From NCBI GenBank assembly GCA_018524725.1, contig JAEUWP010000436.1:186001-250000 (forward strand): a DNA stretch of 64,000 nt, given 5' to 3'. This DNA is from Podaxis mareebaensis (lineage: Eukaryota; Basidiomycota; Agaricomycetes; Agaricales; Agaricaceae). The number at the start of each line of letters is the position of its first letter. The stretch's first letter is position 1. This document shows positions 24,455 through 36,214 of this stretch, one piece after another. Made by a program: the position numbers and the translations under genes. Under the pieces are notes generated by a model that saw only the letters and a list, made by a program, of their open reading frames with translations, ran no database searches and was not told the origin of the DNA.

Positions 24455-26489
24455 CTAGCATCTCTCTGGCCTCTTTGAACCTTGCCACTTCTCCCACAGC
24501 TCCTCCCTAGCAGGCGTTTGCCCAATAAGAGAGACGAACTGTGCTACCTTCCAGGCATCCTCGAAGTTGTTTGCAAGCCCAAAGCTAACACGAACGATAC
24601 CAATCTCCCGCCCGAGCTGTTGCTCCCACTCCTTCTTGGTCATTCTATCATGTAATTTTTTCATCTCCTCTTCAATACCAATCATCGCAGATACGCCACC
24701 TGGATTGCATACGCACCCAGTACACAAGGAGATCTTGTTCTGGGCGGCGGCGAATTCGATAAACGAGATCGGCAAAAGTTTACCATGGGGCTGAAAGAAG
24801 AATTGTATCAGGTATATGTAGGCTGACACAATGCAAAATGCTTACATCATTGAAGAGGAGCGCAATTATAGTGCCGGTCTCCGAGTGTTCGCCTACTTTC
24901 GTCAACCTCGGCCCTGGGTACCGTGACACAATCTGCGCAACCGGTGCCTTGGTTGAATCATGTCCGATTGTTGGGATAGTCGCCCACAAGTAGTGTATGA
25001 GGCAGGAAATTCGCAAGGACAGATACGGTTGATATGCAGCCAGGAACTTCAAGCCATCAGTAATGGCCTTCGTCGATGCGTAGTTGATGGTTCCATCCTA
25101 TGTTGGAGACACCAGAATCAATACAAGGGCGATTGCGAGCAAGCGGTTTCACTACTAACTTCGAAACGCTCATGTGGCACAGAGGTCAAAGTGACGATTT
25201 TCCCTGGGGCTTGAACGAGATTGACAGTACCTCCACCGAACCAAGGGCGTTGCAGGACATCCATCAGAAAGGTCTTCTTGACTACCAGCGCTCCAAGACC
25301 AGTCGGGTAACCGAACATCTTGTAGAAGGAAATACACATCGCATCAGCGTCAATATCCGAGAGCCTGGTTGGGGAACATGGGGCAAGTGCTGCGGCGTCT
25401 ACCATAGTGTGGTATCCGAGCGAGGCAGCATATTTGATGAGGGTCAGGTCATTCTTGCTGTTAGTGGCATTGGATTGGGCGGTTAGAATCAAAAGGCTAG
25501 GGTTCCTGGTTTTGTCTTGGGGTTTGTGTTGCATCAACAAGTCCTATAATCCAGATCAGCCAGAGTACAGAAGAGCACAATATGAAGGACGACCTTGGCT
25601 GTTTTCACATTCATGCCGCCGACGGGAGTAGTGGGTATGTAAACCACGTCCGCATTCTTGTGCATCGCGAATTCGCGAATACCATCGACCTGAAGGAATC
25701 GTGAGCGACGCTTCAGCAGCCCTTTTCGCCGCGCACATACGCTGTTGTGCGAATCAGCACTGAGAACATAACTGCTACCGGTGGTGAAGGGGAAAGACTC
25801 TCCGACTAATTTCAGAGCCCCAGTAGCGTTTGGCGTGAACACAACGGTGTATGTGTCCTCTGAGGCACCGAAGAACGTTAAGGCGGCTTGACGAGCCTCC
25901 TCCGCACATTTCATCGAAAGCGTTGAACTGTGGAAATAGTTAGTTATCAAAGTAGGCGAGGTTAGTAGCGTATATACTGTACCTGTTGTTTACTGAGTGT
26001 GTATTACCAAGGACATTCGTGTTCAGAAAGTCAAGGTGTTCCTTGGTAAGCGTTTCTGGATACATGCCACCACCTGTGTAATCGACGTAGGTTTCGCCTG
26101 AGCGCTCCAGCCTGGTATACTCGCGGTTCCGTAAAGCGTCAATGATACCAGTGAGAGAATATTCTGCGTATTCCTTAATATTACACTGCAGCGGAGATAA
26201 GAACATACATACCAGGATAATCCTGAAGGAACTTAGCGTAAGCCTCGGATGCTGGGTCAGGAGCGCCGCCATGATCAGAGTATGGAGGCAAGGGCGAATA
26301 ACTGAGCGCCGGGATAGCTTGGGGCTGGGCGTCATAGAAACGCTTGCTGTCGTGCAATGATGCAACTTCATCAAGTTGCTCATCTGCGGTCGAACTACAG
26401 CTGATCAACCGGGAGAGCATGGATCGCCTTCTAGAGTGTTGGTAGGACTCCACAGGTAAAGCGATGGAAGAGGAAGATGTGTTGCCCAT
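24455..26489 (-). CDS. NifS-like / molybdenum cofactor sulfurase-like PLP enzyme, copy 2
   Basis: Paralogue of the gene at 6746-8813 with the same start (MGNTSSSS), exon order and intron phases. The class V aminotransferase core is complete: ERSGETYVDYTGGGMYPETL, NVLGNTHSVNNS-STLSMKC, the SHNSV segment split by an intron, REFAMHKNADVVYIPTTPVGG, YHTMVDAAALAP with the cofactor Asp, and CISFYKMFGYPTGLGALVVKK with the Schiff-base Lys. It also has the Cys motif LCTGCVCNPGGVSAMIG, and ends in EELWEKWQGSKRPERC. Like copy 1 it lacks a MOSC domain and carries a possible N-myristoylation signal, while the 60 residues after it differ strongly between copies. It lies head-to-tail upstream of RdRP1, 547 nt away. 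Class secure, substrate unknown. Confidence 0.87.
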
Positions 26490-26550
26490 GGCGAAGAGAG
26501 ACTGAAAGGTTGTGAGATATGTTGTGCTTGTACGGTAACTTGAATGGGGG

Positions 26551-26558
26551 TTTATATA
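26551..26558 (-). promoter_or_regulatory. TATA box of PLP enzyme gene 2
   Basis: TATATAAA on the minus strand, about 62 nt before the ATG at 26489. It corresponds to the TATAAAA of copy 1. Confidence 0.45.
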
Positions 26559-27363
26559 CCTGCAGCAAGAGCTCTTTGGGACGCGATAATATATTAAGAA
26601 ATACCAGGACCTCGGCGGCAAGAGCTTTGTCACGATGAACATTCCAACTGTCCTCATCCCTTTCTCTCCACCTAGCAAGTCGAGCCGAGTTACAGATCTT
26701 TGTGCTATGGAAGCTCGAACGGTGATCGTCATCTGCGAGTATTCCCAAGGAAAGATTCCATTCCTCACGACGCACTTGGGAGATTTCGATAGGAGCTCGC
26801 CATCGAATGTATTCTTTATGTGCCGATCAACTCGCCAATCTGTGAACAGAGCGCAAGATTGCGATAATGGCAAGTATGATCATTCGGAAACTGGTCCATT
26901 ATTGCAGCTGAGACGTCGTAATGTTCTCCAATGGCAGAGGTTGTGCAGGCAGCCTGATCTCGTACGCCTTGAGCACGCTCAGCCCGTCGTTGCAGGTTTG
27001 GCCCTGGTACGAACATACTGAATTTGTAAGAGGTGTTTGGACGGCATGATTCAACTCCACTTCCTGACACTCCAATTGTAGGCCACAATGTAAAGCCGTT
27101 TGATCGCTCCGGCAGACCCAAGATCAGGTGCGAGCCGCACGTCAGTGGCTCTGTACAGGGTCTGCTATGTTCGAAACAAAATAGGATCAGACCAACCGGA
27201 GAGGGATTAGTCCGGTCGGGGTAGACTTCACATAGACATAATCGGGCGGTGCAATGAGAGTATTCCGTAGGGGAATACTGATCAACGAAGTTCTAGGAAA
27301 GGTTTGGTCCACACACCTGTTGAGCAAAGGGAAACGTGAACCGGTGACCTTGACCGAGACAGT

Positions 27364-28010
27364 TCAGTCGGCGTCCATACGCAGAGACGACGTAGGGACA
27401 ATTGGGAAAGAATCGAACATAAATATGTTCTTTGCACATCCTGCGAGCGACCAGCGGTTTGTGGTAAAGATAGAACCATTAGACAGCCAAAGTATCGTGT
27501 TGGGAAGGTGGTTGCGCCCGTTCAGATCACTCATGATGAGGCACCATGAAGGATGTCGAACCCGGAGCTCCCCTAGCAAAGTCGGGACTGTTGAGCCGTA
27601 AGGGTTATCAGGAGGTCTCCAATCATTCGCAAACACGCCGCTCTTCGGATGGAAGTTTTTCTAGAAGATATCGGCTTCGTACGTAGGGGCGGAGAACAAT
27701 GCAAAGGCGGTGGTTTTCGCGTGTAGTCGAAGCGGCTTCTCCGGAAGTGAGATTCCCCAGCTCGGTTCAACGGCTTCATTGAAAGCGCTCTGGTGAGGAG
27801 TGTAGTTTTGGGAGGTTTTAAGCACCCATAGCATTTTAACGGAGTTCCACATGCCTCATGAGCTGTAAATCGAGGATAACGCCGACAGGTGGCGATGGTG
27901 GCGACCTATGATCAAGGCATTCTGAATATCAAGAACTATACGGCGACTGCCTTCATCCGTTACTGTGCATTCTGTGACGACATGCGCCGCACCGTTCATC
28001 ATGTCGTGAC
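27364..28010 (-). pseudogene. Possible decayed or unrecognised minus-strand gene
   Basis: The frame 27852-27664 (through EKPLRLHAKTTAFALFSAPTYEADIF) meets a TAG and continues in the same frame to 27364 with FANDWRPPDNPYGSTVPTLL, MSDLNGRNHLPNTILWLSNG and FTTNRWSLAGCAKNIFMFDS. This composition looks coding rather than random. A possible upstream exon near 28010-27890 reads VVTECTVTDEGSRRIVLDIQ. I find no intron that removes the TAG. It is either a pseudogene or a gene whose exons I have not resolved. No family is recognised. Confidence 0.25.
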
Positions 28011-28609
28011 TAGGCTATGTTATAAGAATATCCGTTGAGCCTCTTCCGCGCCAAGACATAAAGGGTGAGCCCGTTTCTGCCTGCTTTCGAGGGACATGTC
28101 ACCCTTCAAGGTCCATGCATGGAAAGCGTAGAATGCACTTACCTTAGATATTATTGATCATCAATCAAACTTGATGCAAAGTCTAGAACAAAGAATGGAG
28201 CTGATCGTCCTGTGATTCGCTGTGAGCCTACTGAGTACTCCAACAAATGTCTTACCCTGTAAGAAGGCGACAAGAGCAGAGATCGTCAACGGCCTATACC
28301 CCTGCAGAAGGCGTTGGACCAGTTCCAGAATTGTACACAAGCTCGTATATGCCCTTCGAGTAAAGGATGACCCTTATCTGTGGCCAGAGTTCGTGAAGAA
28401 TGAGATGGTATTCTACGCGGTTTCTGTTTTTCTATGGCCCAACAACATGAAGGCCGGTCGTGGTGGGCTGTAGAGCTGTTGCTCTGTGCATGACGTGCGA
28501 TTTATGATAAAGTGTTCGGAAATACCAGGACCGTTGAATATAGGCCTCTGGAGGCCAGTTCTCATCCGAATTCCAGGATCAAGCAGATTATAGGGAATTT
28601 AACGCTCCT

Positions 28610-28966
28610 TCAACTCGCGTATAGCAGGGAAATGCGTCTCGGGCTGCAACAGTGTTGGTGACCAACGTAAAGTGTTTGCTGGATGTAGCTGTAAGGCACT
28701 CTTACTCGGTTGCCTGCCCCCTTTAAATCTTGAGCAAAGCGAGTCTTTGGTTCGGAGATGGGTCCTTGATATACTAGCGCTTCGGGTGGTTGGTGGATGA
28801 TGTAAACCCGGGCCATCATGGGGCTTGTTACCTTCACGGTACTTCGAGATGTAATGAGGCGAATGCGATACAATCCCTGTGGAGGAAGTGCAGAGGAAGA
28901 TGAAAACATAATGCGCAGTGGGTTCGAGTTCAAGGAACGCTGGAACTCGACCAATCGTGTCTGCAT
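28610..28966 (-). CDS. Small open frame of unknown function
   Basis: 118 codons. From an internal Met it reads MFSSSSALPPQGLYRIRLIT, faintly like the start of fungal beta-trefoil inhibitors and lectins (PGxYRIR). The rest does not show the expected repeats and no second exon is clear. It could be part of a small gene, or chance. Confidence 0.15.
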   Translation of the reverse strand: MQTRLVEFQRSLNSNPLRIMFSSSSALPPQGLYRIRLITSRSTVKVTSPMMARVYIIHQPPEALVYQGPISEPKTRFAQDLKGAGNRVRVPYSYIQQTLYVGHQHCCSPRRISLLYAS

Positions 28967-29420
28967 AGACGGTGTGCTTTTTCATCCATCACAACTGTCA
29001 TCATATTTCTACCTCATATTGACGTCTAAATGGCATCGCACATAGTTCTGCCCAGCTACGAGGACCTTTTCGCTTCACGAACGTTCCAGATGCACAAGAA
29101 CTCGGGATGCAGACTCCAATTGACAGCCAATGTGAGCTTGACTATTGGAAGGTGACCTTGGCGCGCGAACCCCAAAAACAACGGACTCTGCTACCGGCGC
29201 AGTCGTTCATTGTCCTTCCAGCTCCTCCCACCCGGAGGAAAGCAGTGCACGTCCCATTCAATTCGGATCCTCGACGGATGCGCATGTTGTAGCGTATCGT
29301 GGATTGACACATGTTGCCCGGTTGCAGTGCTGAATATTCTGCACTCATATTAGTCTCGCTCCACCGTTCCTTCTTCTCCCCAGGGCCTACTGCACCACAG
29401 AATCCTGCAACGGAGGAACA

Positions 29421-30301
29421 ATGGCCACCATCACCAGCACCATCAGGCACTCCCCTTCCAAGACTTTCAAGCAGAAGCATCCAGTATACTACTTGCCGGA
29501 TGGAAACGCCGTTGTCCAGGTAAAAACACCCCTTCAATTTCTGTCCAGCACTGACTGAAGCTGTCATTGTTCGCAGGCAGGCAACACCCTCTTCCGTTTT
29601 GACCTATCAATCCTCCACTCCAAGTCCCTCGTACTGCAAAGTATCCTCCCCAGTGCCCAGCTCTCCCATCTCCCAAAATTCGACGACGCCCACCCTCTTC
29701 AACTCCTAGAAACTTCTGCCATAGACCTCGAAAGACTTCTCCAAGTCCTCTTGCCTCTGTACGTTATATTTGCTCCTTGCCCAGCCCATCCCCAAACTCA
29801 GGCTACCTCCTTCACAGATCTAACACGCCCCTCCCAAATCTCTCAACGCCCGAACACTACCTCTCCCTCCTAAACATCGCCTCCAAATACCACATCCCAA
29901 CCGTGACCTCCCTTGCAGCCTCACGATTACACACCCTCCCCTCTCCAGGCCTCGACCCCATCCGCAAAATCGCAATCTGGGACCAATACAAACTCGATCC
30001 CTACCTCCTCCGTTCTTCCTTTGTCACCCTGTGTCAACGCGAACAGCCACTCAGTTTACAAATGGGTCTGACGCTGGGTGTGAAGAGGTTGACGATGCTC
30101 GCTGCTGCGCGAGAGATGTATCGCGAGAGGGTCGGGTGTAAGAGTTGTGGCAAGAGGAAGGGAATGAGTAAAAAGGAGAAGGCGAAAGTTGCAGAGGAGG
30201 TTGTTGATGAGTTGTTCTTCAAGGCGAAGCCTAAGACAGTGTCGAAACTAGAAGGTCGACCTGCTTTGGCCAAGATCCAGGCTCCAACCGCTGTGGCTTG
30301 A
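29421..30301 (+). CDS. BTB/POZ-like domain protein
   Basis: Exons 29421-29519, 29577-29758 and 29818-30301 sum to 765 nt (254 aa). The layout matches the many short agaricomycete BTB/POZ proteins. HPVYYLPDGNAVVQAGNTLF RFDLSILHSKS fits the start of the domain, where a ligand-free beta hairpin precedes the first helices. HPLQLLETSAIDLERLLQVL and PLPNLSTPEHYLSLLNIASK fit the later helices, and KYHIPTVTSLAASRLHTLPS the third box. The C-terminal part has a KSCGKRKG pair of Cys and a Lys-rich tail. Such proteins may act as cullin-3 adaptors or oligomerise, but nothing here shows a partner. Its 3' end faces the ABC transporter. The domain call is by pattern only. Confidence 0.6.
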
Positions 30302-30640
30302 TACGTACTCTTCTTGCTGCGGTTCTTAATGCCCTTCACGATTGTGACGACACTTCACGTTCATTGATTGACAAAACCTTTATGTTATGTATCAGGTTAC
30401 GCATTGTATGTATAATAATATCAAAACTGTTCCAACAAATAAAGGCATTAGGTGTTACTTGATACATCGGGGAGTAGTCTTGTATGAGATCGGGAGTCTA
30501 AGCTTGGGATGAAGTTGTGACCAGACACCATTCGTTTTCCCGAGAGTGAATGTATATTGGCCTATGGCCAGCTCAAAGGGTCAAGGGTCGAAAACTCGAC
30601 AAAAACCGTTCAATCAACGCGCATCCGAATTACAAAGCGC

Positions 30641-33516
30641 CTAATCCCTCCTCTGCACCTTCTCCTCAATAACCTCAACCTCCGGCTTCTCGTCCTTCAC
30701 TTCCTCGAACTCCTCGACCTCTTCCCCACCCTTCCCATCCTCAACGGCAGTCAACTGTGCCGCCATGAGAGCCCTGAACCTCGACCCCTCCCTGGAGACC
30801 AGCTCTCTATAACTCCCACTTTCAACGATCCTTCCGCCCTCCAACACCACAATCCTCTCCGCCCGTGCAATGGTCGATAGCCTATGCGCTACGAACAAAC
30901 ACGTAGTCTGTCTTGATCGGAGGATCTTTTCGATAGCATCATTAACACGTCGTTCGGATGTTGCGTCCAATGCAGAGGTCGCTTCGTCCAGGGCGAGGAT
31001 TGCAGGTTTCTTAAGCAGAGCGCGGGCAAAGGCGAGACGTTGGCGTTGACCTCCGCTTAGGCTGAGTCGACCAACTGTTGGAGTTCTGTTAGGCAATTTG
31101 TAAGAGAGAATGAAACAGGTGAATGACGTACTTGGCGTGTCAAATCCTTGTGGCATGCCCCAAATGAACTCACAGTTGGCTTCACGTGCAGCATCCTCAA
31201 TTTCTTCTCTTGTTGCATCAGGGTTACCAAAGGCGATGTTTTCTGCGATCGTTCCAGTGAAGAGAACAGGGTCTTGGGGCACGACTCCGATGATCCTGCG
31301 CCAGGAGGACGCGGAAAACTCGCGGATATCTGTTATAAATCAATAAGAACACAGTGGCACTAGTCGCTTAATGATATGCTTACCTTGTCCATCAAAAGTA
31401 ACTTTTCCGTGATTAGGGTCATAATACCTCAGCAGCAGGGAGTGAATTGATGACTTTCCACCACCACTCTCGCCACTATCACGGGTTATCAGAACAACCA
31501 AATAGTGCAATCTTGAAGACATACACGATGGCGACAGTTTCACCAACCCTGGCCTCAAGGTTGAAGTCTTTCAAGATCTTGGCATCCTTGCGAGTGGGAT
31601 ACTCGAAGTGAACATGTTCAAATCTGATCGTTCCGCGCCTATCTGGCGAAAGCTCGACGCCTGCGTGGAGAGGAATGAGGGGCTTGCGATCCAGGACCTC
31701 GAAGATACGTGTTCCGGCTCCAATTGCACGCATGATCGATGACTAAGAACGAATGGATGTTGAGTACGTTCCAGCATGAGTGGACGATGTAAGCGTACGA
31801 AAAATGACCTTGATTACAATTATCAGCACAGGTTGAATTATAACGAACGAGAGTGACCTACGTTAGCATTGAAAGGCCATTCCCGACATAAACAGTATAT
31901 AGCAGCAAACTTGTGAGGTCGCCGACGGTGATTGCGCCTTGAGAAACAAGAGTACCGCCTGTAATCGATGAGCACACACGCATTCGATCTTCCATAAGGG
32001 GGTAGCCGCGCACCATATCCTAAAAGCCCAAGCAAAGTGACATTTCCACTCCATCCTGTACTCCCGAAGAAAATACCACTTGCGATAGCTTCCTTCCTTG
32101 CAAGAATCAGGATATTTGCGACCCGATCATTAAACTTCTTCTCTTCTTGAGCGAGAGCGTTGAAGGCATGAACCGTCCGAAGTGCCGACAGGGATTCCGT
32201 GGCGACCTGACAGACGTCCTGAGCATCACACAAGGAGATTTCATAGTGAAAAGTTACCTTGGTCATCTCACCCACTGCCTCTTGTGTCTTATTTGACAGC
32301 TTCTTGAGATAGCGGCCATAGAAAACCTAGTCCAAGCTGAGATGTGTAGCCTGTCGAGGAATGAATCGACCTACGGCACCCAGAGACACTGGTGGGACCA
32401 TAGCCAGCATGAGGAGTGTAAGAGTCGGTGAGGTGTAAAACATTGCTGCCACTAAGGAAAGAAAGTCATTAGTATTGGACGCATATACTTGTGGCAGAGG
32501 TATTCTCACATCCAACAGAAGACATAACGACCGCCCGAAGACCGTCCGATAGATTGTTTGTGACACTGAAGAGAGGATAAGTTCAGAATTGGAAAGGAAT
32601 TTGGTACCATAGGCGCACCTCTCCCCAACAATACTTGAGTCAACACTAAGCCTACTGAGGACATCACCCTCTCCACGCTCGACGAACTCGACCTCCTGGC
32701 GAATAGCAGCAGAGAATGTACGTTGACGTAGCCGGGCGACTATGCGTTGGCCTGATCCGCTTGTGGATACCCAAGCTCAACATGCAGCGGAAAAGGACAT
32801 ACCAGAAAGCCTCATCAACATCGCACGTCCAGTATTCGCGGCTGCACCTGTTGTGAACAACAGCAACAACACTGCAGAAGCTTGCCATATGTTCAGTCCA
32901 AAAGGAATTTGCTACCATCAAACAAACTAAACTTCAGTCCATTTCATTTGACATACGCATAGAATGTACTTACAGGATTCGGAGACGAAAAGAAATCGAT
33001 CAACTTCCCAATAGTAAATGGCACACTCATCGACACGGCCGACGACATGAGTAACAACCCAATTGCAATCAGCAGCGGCTTTCTCTCCGGTTTCGCCAAG
33101 GCCACAATCTTCCTGAACGACGAAATTCCTTGTGGGCTCCTTGCAAAAATCCGAGAAAGAATTGAAGGCCTCTGCCGTTCCGAATCCGAATCTTCTGTGG
33201 TATTCGTTGTAGTGGCAACTTTACTTGTATCGTTACTACTAGTGGTGGAGCTCTGGAATCGCAGTTGTCTCCCCACAGAAACCCCATTCCGCGAAATGTC
33301 AAGTCGGACACGGAGATGCAATAATGGTTGACTCGGAGATAACGAGAGGGAGAGCGGAGGTGAAATAGCGCCTTTACACGGCGACGTAACCAGGGTGCGG
33401 GTGCACGCGGGAGTCCCAACAAGTCGCAAACATCCTTTCCCAGTCCAAGTCCGGGATGGTGTTGTCACAATCTGCGGTCTGAGCCCAGAGAAGCACCGTG
33501 CACATACTCCGAGCAT
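30641..33516 (-). CDS. MDL1: Mitochondrial ABC half-transporter, MDL1/ABCB10-like
   Basis: Half-size ABCB exporter of the mitochondrial inner membrane; yeast Mdl1 is linked to peptide export from the matrix. I start at [20 protein letters not shown], since what follows is a long Arg/Ser-rich, acid-poor presequence; the in-frame ATG 120 nt upstream looks like leader. The first membrane segments begin near [22 protein letters not shown]. After several introns come [16 protein letters not shown] and the NTPase domain: Walker [10 protein letters not shown], the Q-loop [18 protein letters not shown], signature [18 protein letters not shown], Walker [13 protein letters not shown] and the switch His in [13 protein letters not shown]. 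The tail is acidic and Glu/Val rich. All ATPase motifs are intact. It shares a 275 nt upstream region with the lipase gene. Confidence 0.9.
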
Positions 33517-33791
33517 CGTTGGGCACGATGAAGGAGGCGAGGGTATTCGGTGTCGAGTGTCAGGAAATAATGACCAGGCTCCGTGGTATATTTTGAAATA
33601 GGCACCCCTATGACGCGGGTCATGCCACAATAACATTCACACGCTTCTCCGTCCGCAAATCTTATCTTATCCAGATGACTAAGCATAGTTTCATTATTCC
33701 ATAAATATCCCAAATCAAGGCCCCTGACCCTGAGCTGTACCTGCCGCAAACCACTCTTGGCCAGGCCTGACGGGGACTCTACGCACCTACC
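33517..33791. promoter_or_regulatory. Short bidirectional promoter, MDL1-like / lipase
   Basis: Only 275 nt separate the two divergent start codons, so both promoters must lie here. No clear TATA box was picked out. Confidence 0.5.
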
Positions 33792-34953
33792 ATGTCTACA
33801 CCACCATACACCGAGGCCTGGCTCGAGGGGCCATCCAAAACTCAATTTTACACCCGGACATACACCCCAGCAGACGGTCAGGCGAAAGCTGTCATAGTCT
33901 TCATCCACGGCTTCGCAGAACACGTTGGCAGGTATACCCATTTCCATCCCCTGATTGCCCAACGTGGTATCGCAGTCTTTGCGCTTGATCAGCGCGGTTT
34001 CGGGCTGACAGCGCAAGATGTGGAGAAGAGAAGTAAAGGAAGTGCGTATGGCAAGACAAACTGGAAGGACCAGATGGGGGATATTGCGTGGGCTGTTGGG
34101 CATGCAAAGGAGGCGTTTAAGGGGCTCCCTGTTTTCCTGATGGGGCATTCCATGGTGAGTCGTCGAAATGCCTCATCTAACGAGAAGTAAATAACGTGTA
34201 CTATAGGGAGGCGCGGAAGTTCTTGGATTTGCCACGCAAGACGCCAAATCCCCGCACAAATCGGCAGTGTCTTCCCTTCTCGCCGTCATTTCCACTAGCC
34301 CTCTTATCCAGCAGACTGAGCCTGCTTCAAAGCTTCTCAAGTGGATTGGGTCAAAGGCCAGCCTTCTCGCTCCGTATACGCTCATTCCTGCCCCTGTGAA
34401 GGCTGAGGTTGGAATCCCTGTTCTGACTTTAGATAAGTATATGTCTGATTATGTACATAACAGGACCTATCGCACGACAAGACATTTAACGATGCCTACG
34501 TCAATGACCCGCTCATCAAGCCGTCTGGCTCATTGAAGGGTATCAGCGATATGCTCACGAACGGCGAAGCACTTCTGAACAACCATTACAAAAACTGGCC
34601 GATTTCGCTTCCTGTGAGCTTGGTGTCATGCATCACTCGGCTGTGCACTGAAATCTGTTCCTGTTCAGGTTCTCATCGTTCATGGAACAGCAGATAAGGT
34701 CACCTCATGCAAGGCCTCGCAGGAGTTCATTGACAAGATCTCTGCTTCAGACAAGAAGGTTTCTTTGTACGAGGGCGGTTTCCATGAGCTCCAGAACGAA
34801 CCCGATGGCGTCAAGGAGAAACTTGCAGAAGAGGTCATCGGATTCATCGAGTCGCACCTACCCCCAACCATCAGTGTAACGGAAGCCGAACCTGCCTCTC
34901 CAGTAACCCCCGTCGCGGAAACGCCATCCACAGAGACCCATGCCAAACTTTAA
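33792..34953 (+). CDS. YJU3: Monoacylglycerol lipase-like alpha/beta hydrolase
   Basis: Serine hydrolase of the monoglyceride lipase family (yeast Yju3), which releases a fatty acid and glycerol from monoacylglycerol, usually at lipid droplets or membranes. The first exon carries VIVFIHGFAEHVGRYTHF (oxyanion-hole HG), the strand-turn ALDQRGFGLT, and MGHSM-GGAEVLGFA. The latter is the GxSxG nucleophile elbow, split by an intron after Met. Further exons give ISTSPLIQQTEPASK, DLSHDKTFNDAYVNDPLI, VLIVHGTADKVTS (catalytic Asp) and LYEGGFHELQNEPDG (catalytic His). The last 30 residues are a Pro/Thr/Glu tail. Triad complete, gene apparently intact. Confidence 0.88.
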
Positions 34954-35101
34954 GCCTTACATTTCAAGCCTATATCTACACTCGCTTATTAGCCTTATTA
35001 TGGCATTCACACACTTTCACATCTAGTCGAATATACCGTATCAAGTCCATAATGCATTACACAAAAGCAACCATCCATACAGAATGAATATGCAAGGAAA
35101 T

Positions 35102-36035
35102 CTAGTAGCCAGCCGCGCCAGGCGCCTTATCACCCTGCCTCCTCAACCTGAGCAAGACCTCCTTGAACCTGGCCAAATCAGTAGTGCCAGCACCAGTCCG
35201 AGCAATCGTCTTGCTCTGAGAATTTTGCAATTCAATAAGATCGCAAATGCGGTCCCATGTTGTACCACCAGAGAGTGAGGCTTCCAAGGAGGCAAGGTAA
35301 TCAGCCTCGGCGTCCCTAGATACACGTATAAGAGTGTAAAGAGCAACATAAAAAAGGGAATAACGAACTTGTTCTCGCGGATATTCCTCTCCTTTTTCCT
35401 GGCATAGTCCTCGTAGAACTCATCAATGGCGCGTTCGGCCTTGGAGATAGTCTCTTGTCGTTTGGCTTTCGAGGCCTCATCGCGTGCTTTAATCTCCTCC
35501 TGCTGTTTCTCCCGCCATTGCCTTTAGGCCACATCAGCAATCACGTTCGCGAACTGTCATGAAGCCAAAGCGTACTTGATAACTTCAGGTTCCTCTTCAA
35601 CCTGCTGGGAAAGAATAGGCGTCGAAGCAAGAGTAGAAGGCTGTGGTCTTGGGGCAAACGGTGTCGGGGTCGTGAATGTCTGTGGCTTGGGCGGCGACTG
35701 CGCATACCCAGTACTTAGCATACCACATCACACCACGCAAAAAAACAAGGGTAGAAACCTACCTGCACTGCGGTCGGGACCTCAATCTCGGGGAACTCGT
35801 TTTCGAATTTCTCAATCTCATCGTTGCCAGTTACTGTCACTGGGGGAACAGCGGCAGCACCCATACCTGGAACATCGTCGAAGTCGTCAAACGAGAAACC
35901 ACCGCTGCTAGGCTTGGTGTTGGTGGATGGGATGGTAGGGATATCGCCAGAGCCATCGAGGGATATGTCGGGGAACGCGGACGCGGCGCGTTCGAATTCG
36001 TCGATGTCTGCGGTTCCGCCTAGGAAGTCGGCCAT
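35102..36035 (-). CDS. CLC1: Clathrin light chain
   Basis: Regulatory subunit of the clathrin coat, binding the heavy-chain hub during endocytosis and Golgi traffic. The start MADFLGGTADIDEFERAASA is followed by an acidic FDDFDDVPG segment and DEIEKFENEFPEIEV, the conserved N-terminal block. Later exons hold EEEPEVIKxW, QWREKQQEEIKARDEASKAK and ERAIDEFYEDYARKKERNI (heavy-chain binding helix). The final exon reads WDRICDLIELQNSQSK...DLARFKEVLLRLRRQG, the classical C-terminus. Upstream in-frame ATGs belong to the leader. Divergent from the GEP4 gene, 179 nt between starts. Confidence 0.92.
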
Positions 36036-36214
36036 GTTGTGTGTTGTGAAGGAAATCAATGTATGCACTGCTGACGAGGCTGATCTGGTACTGTGGGAAG
36101 ACATTGCTGCATTTGAGCGGGAGCGTGTGGATTCAATAAGGGCAAACATACGCATTTGTTGCCGGTTCGCGTCGGTTGGAATTTGGTACTGAGCAGAGCT
36201 TAGAGAGTGCTTTG
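36036..36214. promoter_or_regulatory. Short bidirectional promoter, clathrin light chain / GEP4
   Basis: The two divergent start codons are separated by 179 nt, which must hold both 5' leaders and promoters. Confidence 0.5.

Larger units (their letters stand above)
26490..29420. other. Gene-poor stretch with possible gene debris
   Basis: Nearly 3 kb without an intact gene that I can support. It contains the promoter of PLP enzyme 2, a protein-like minus-strand region at 27364-28010 broken by stops, and a 118-codon minus-strand frame at 28610-28966. Both are listed separately. No transposase, terminal repeat or long duplication was noticed. Confidence 0.4.

Noticed and set aside
28919..28940. 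GGGTTCGAGTTC as a tRNA T arm
   Set aside because: The flanking bases do not form the T stem or an acceptor stem, and no A box lies upstream.
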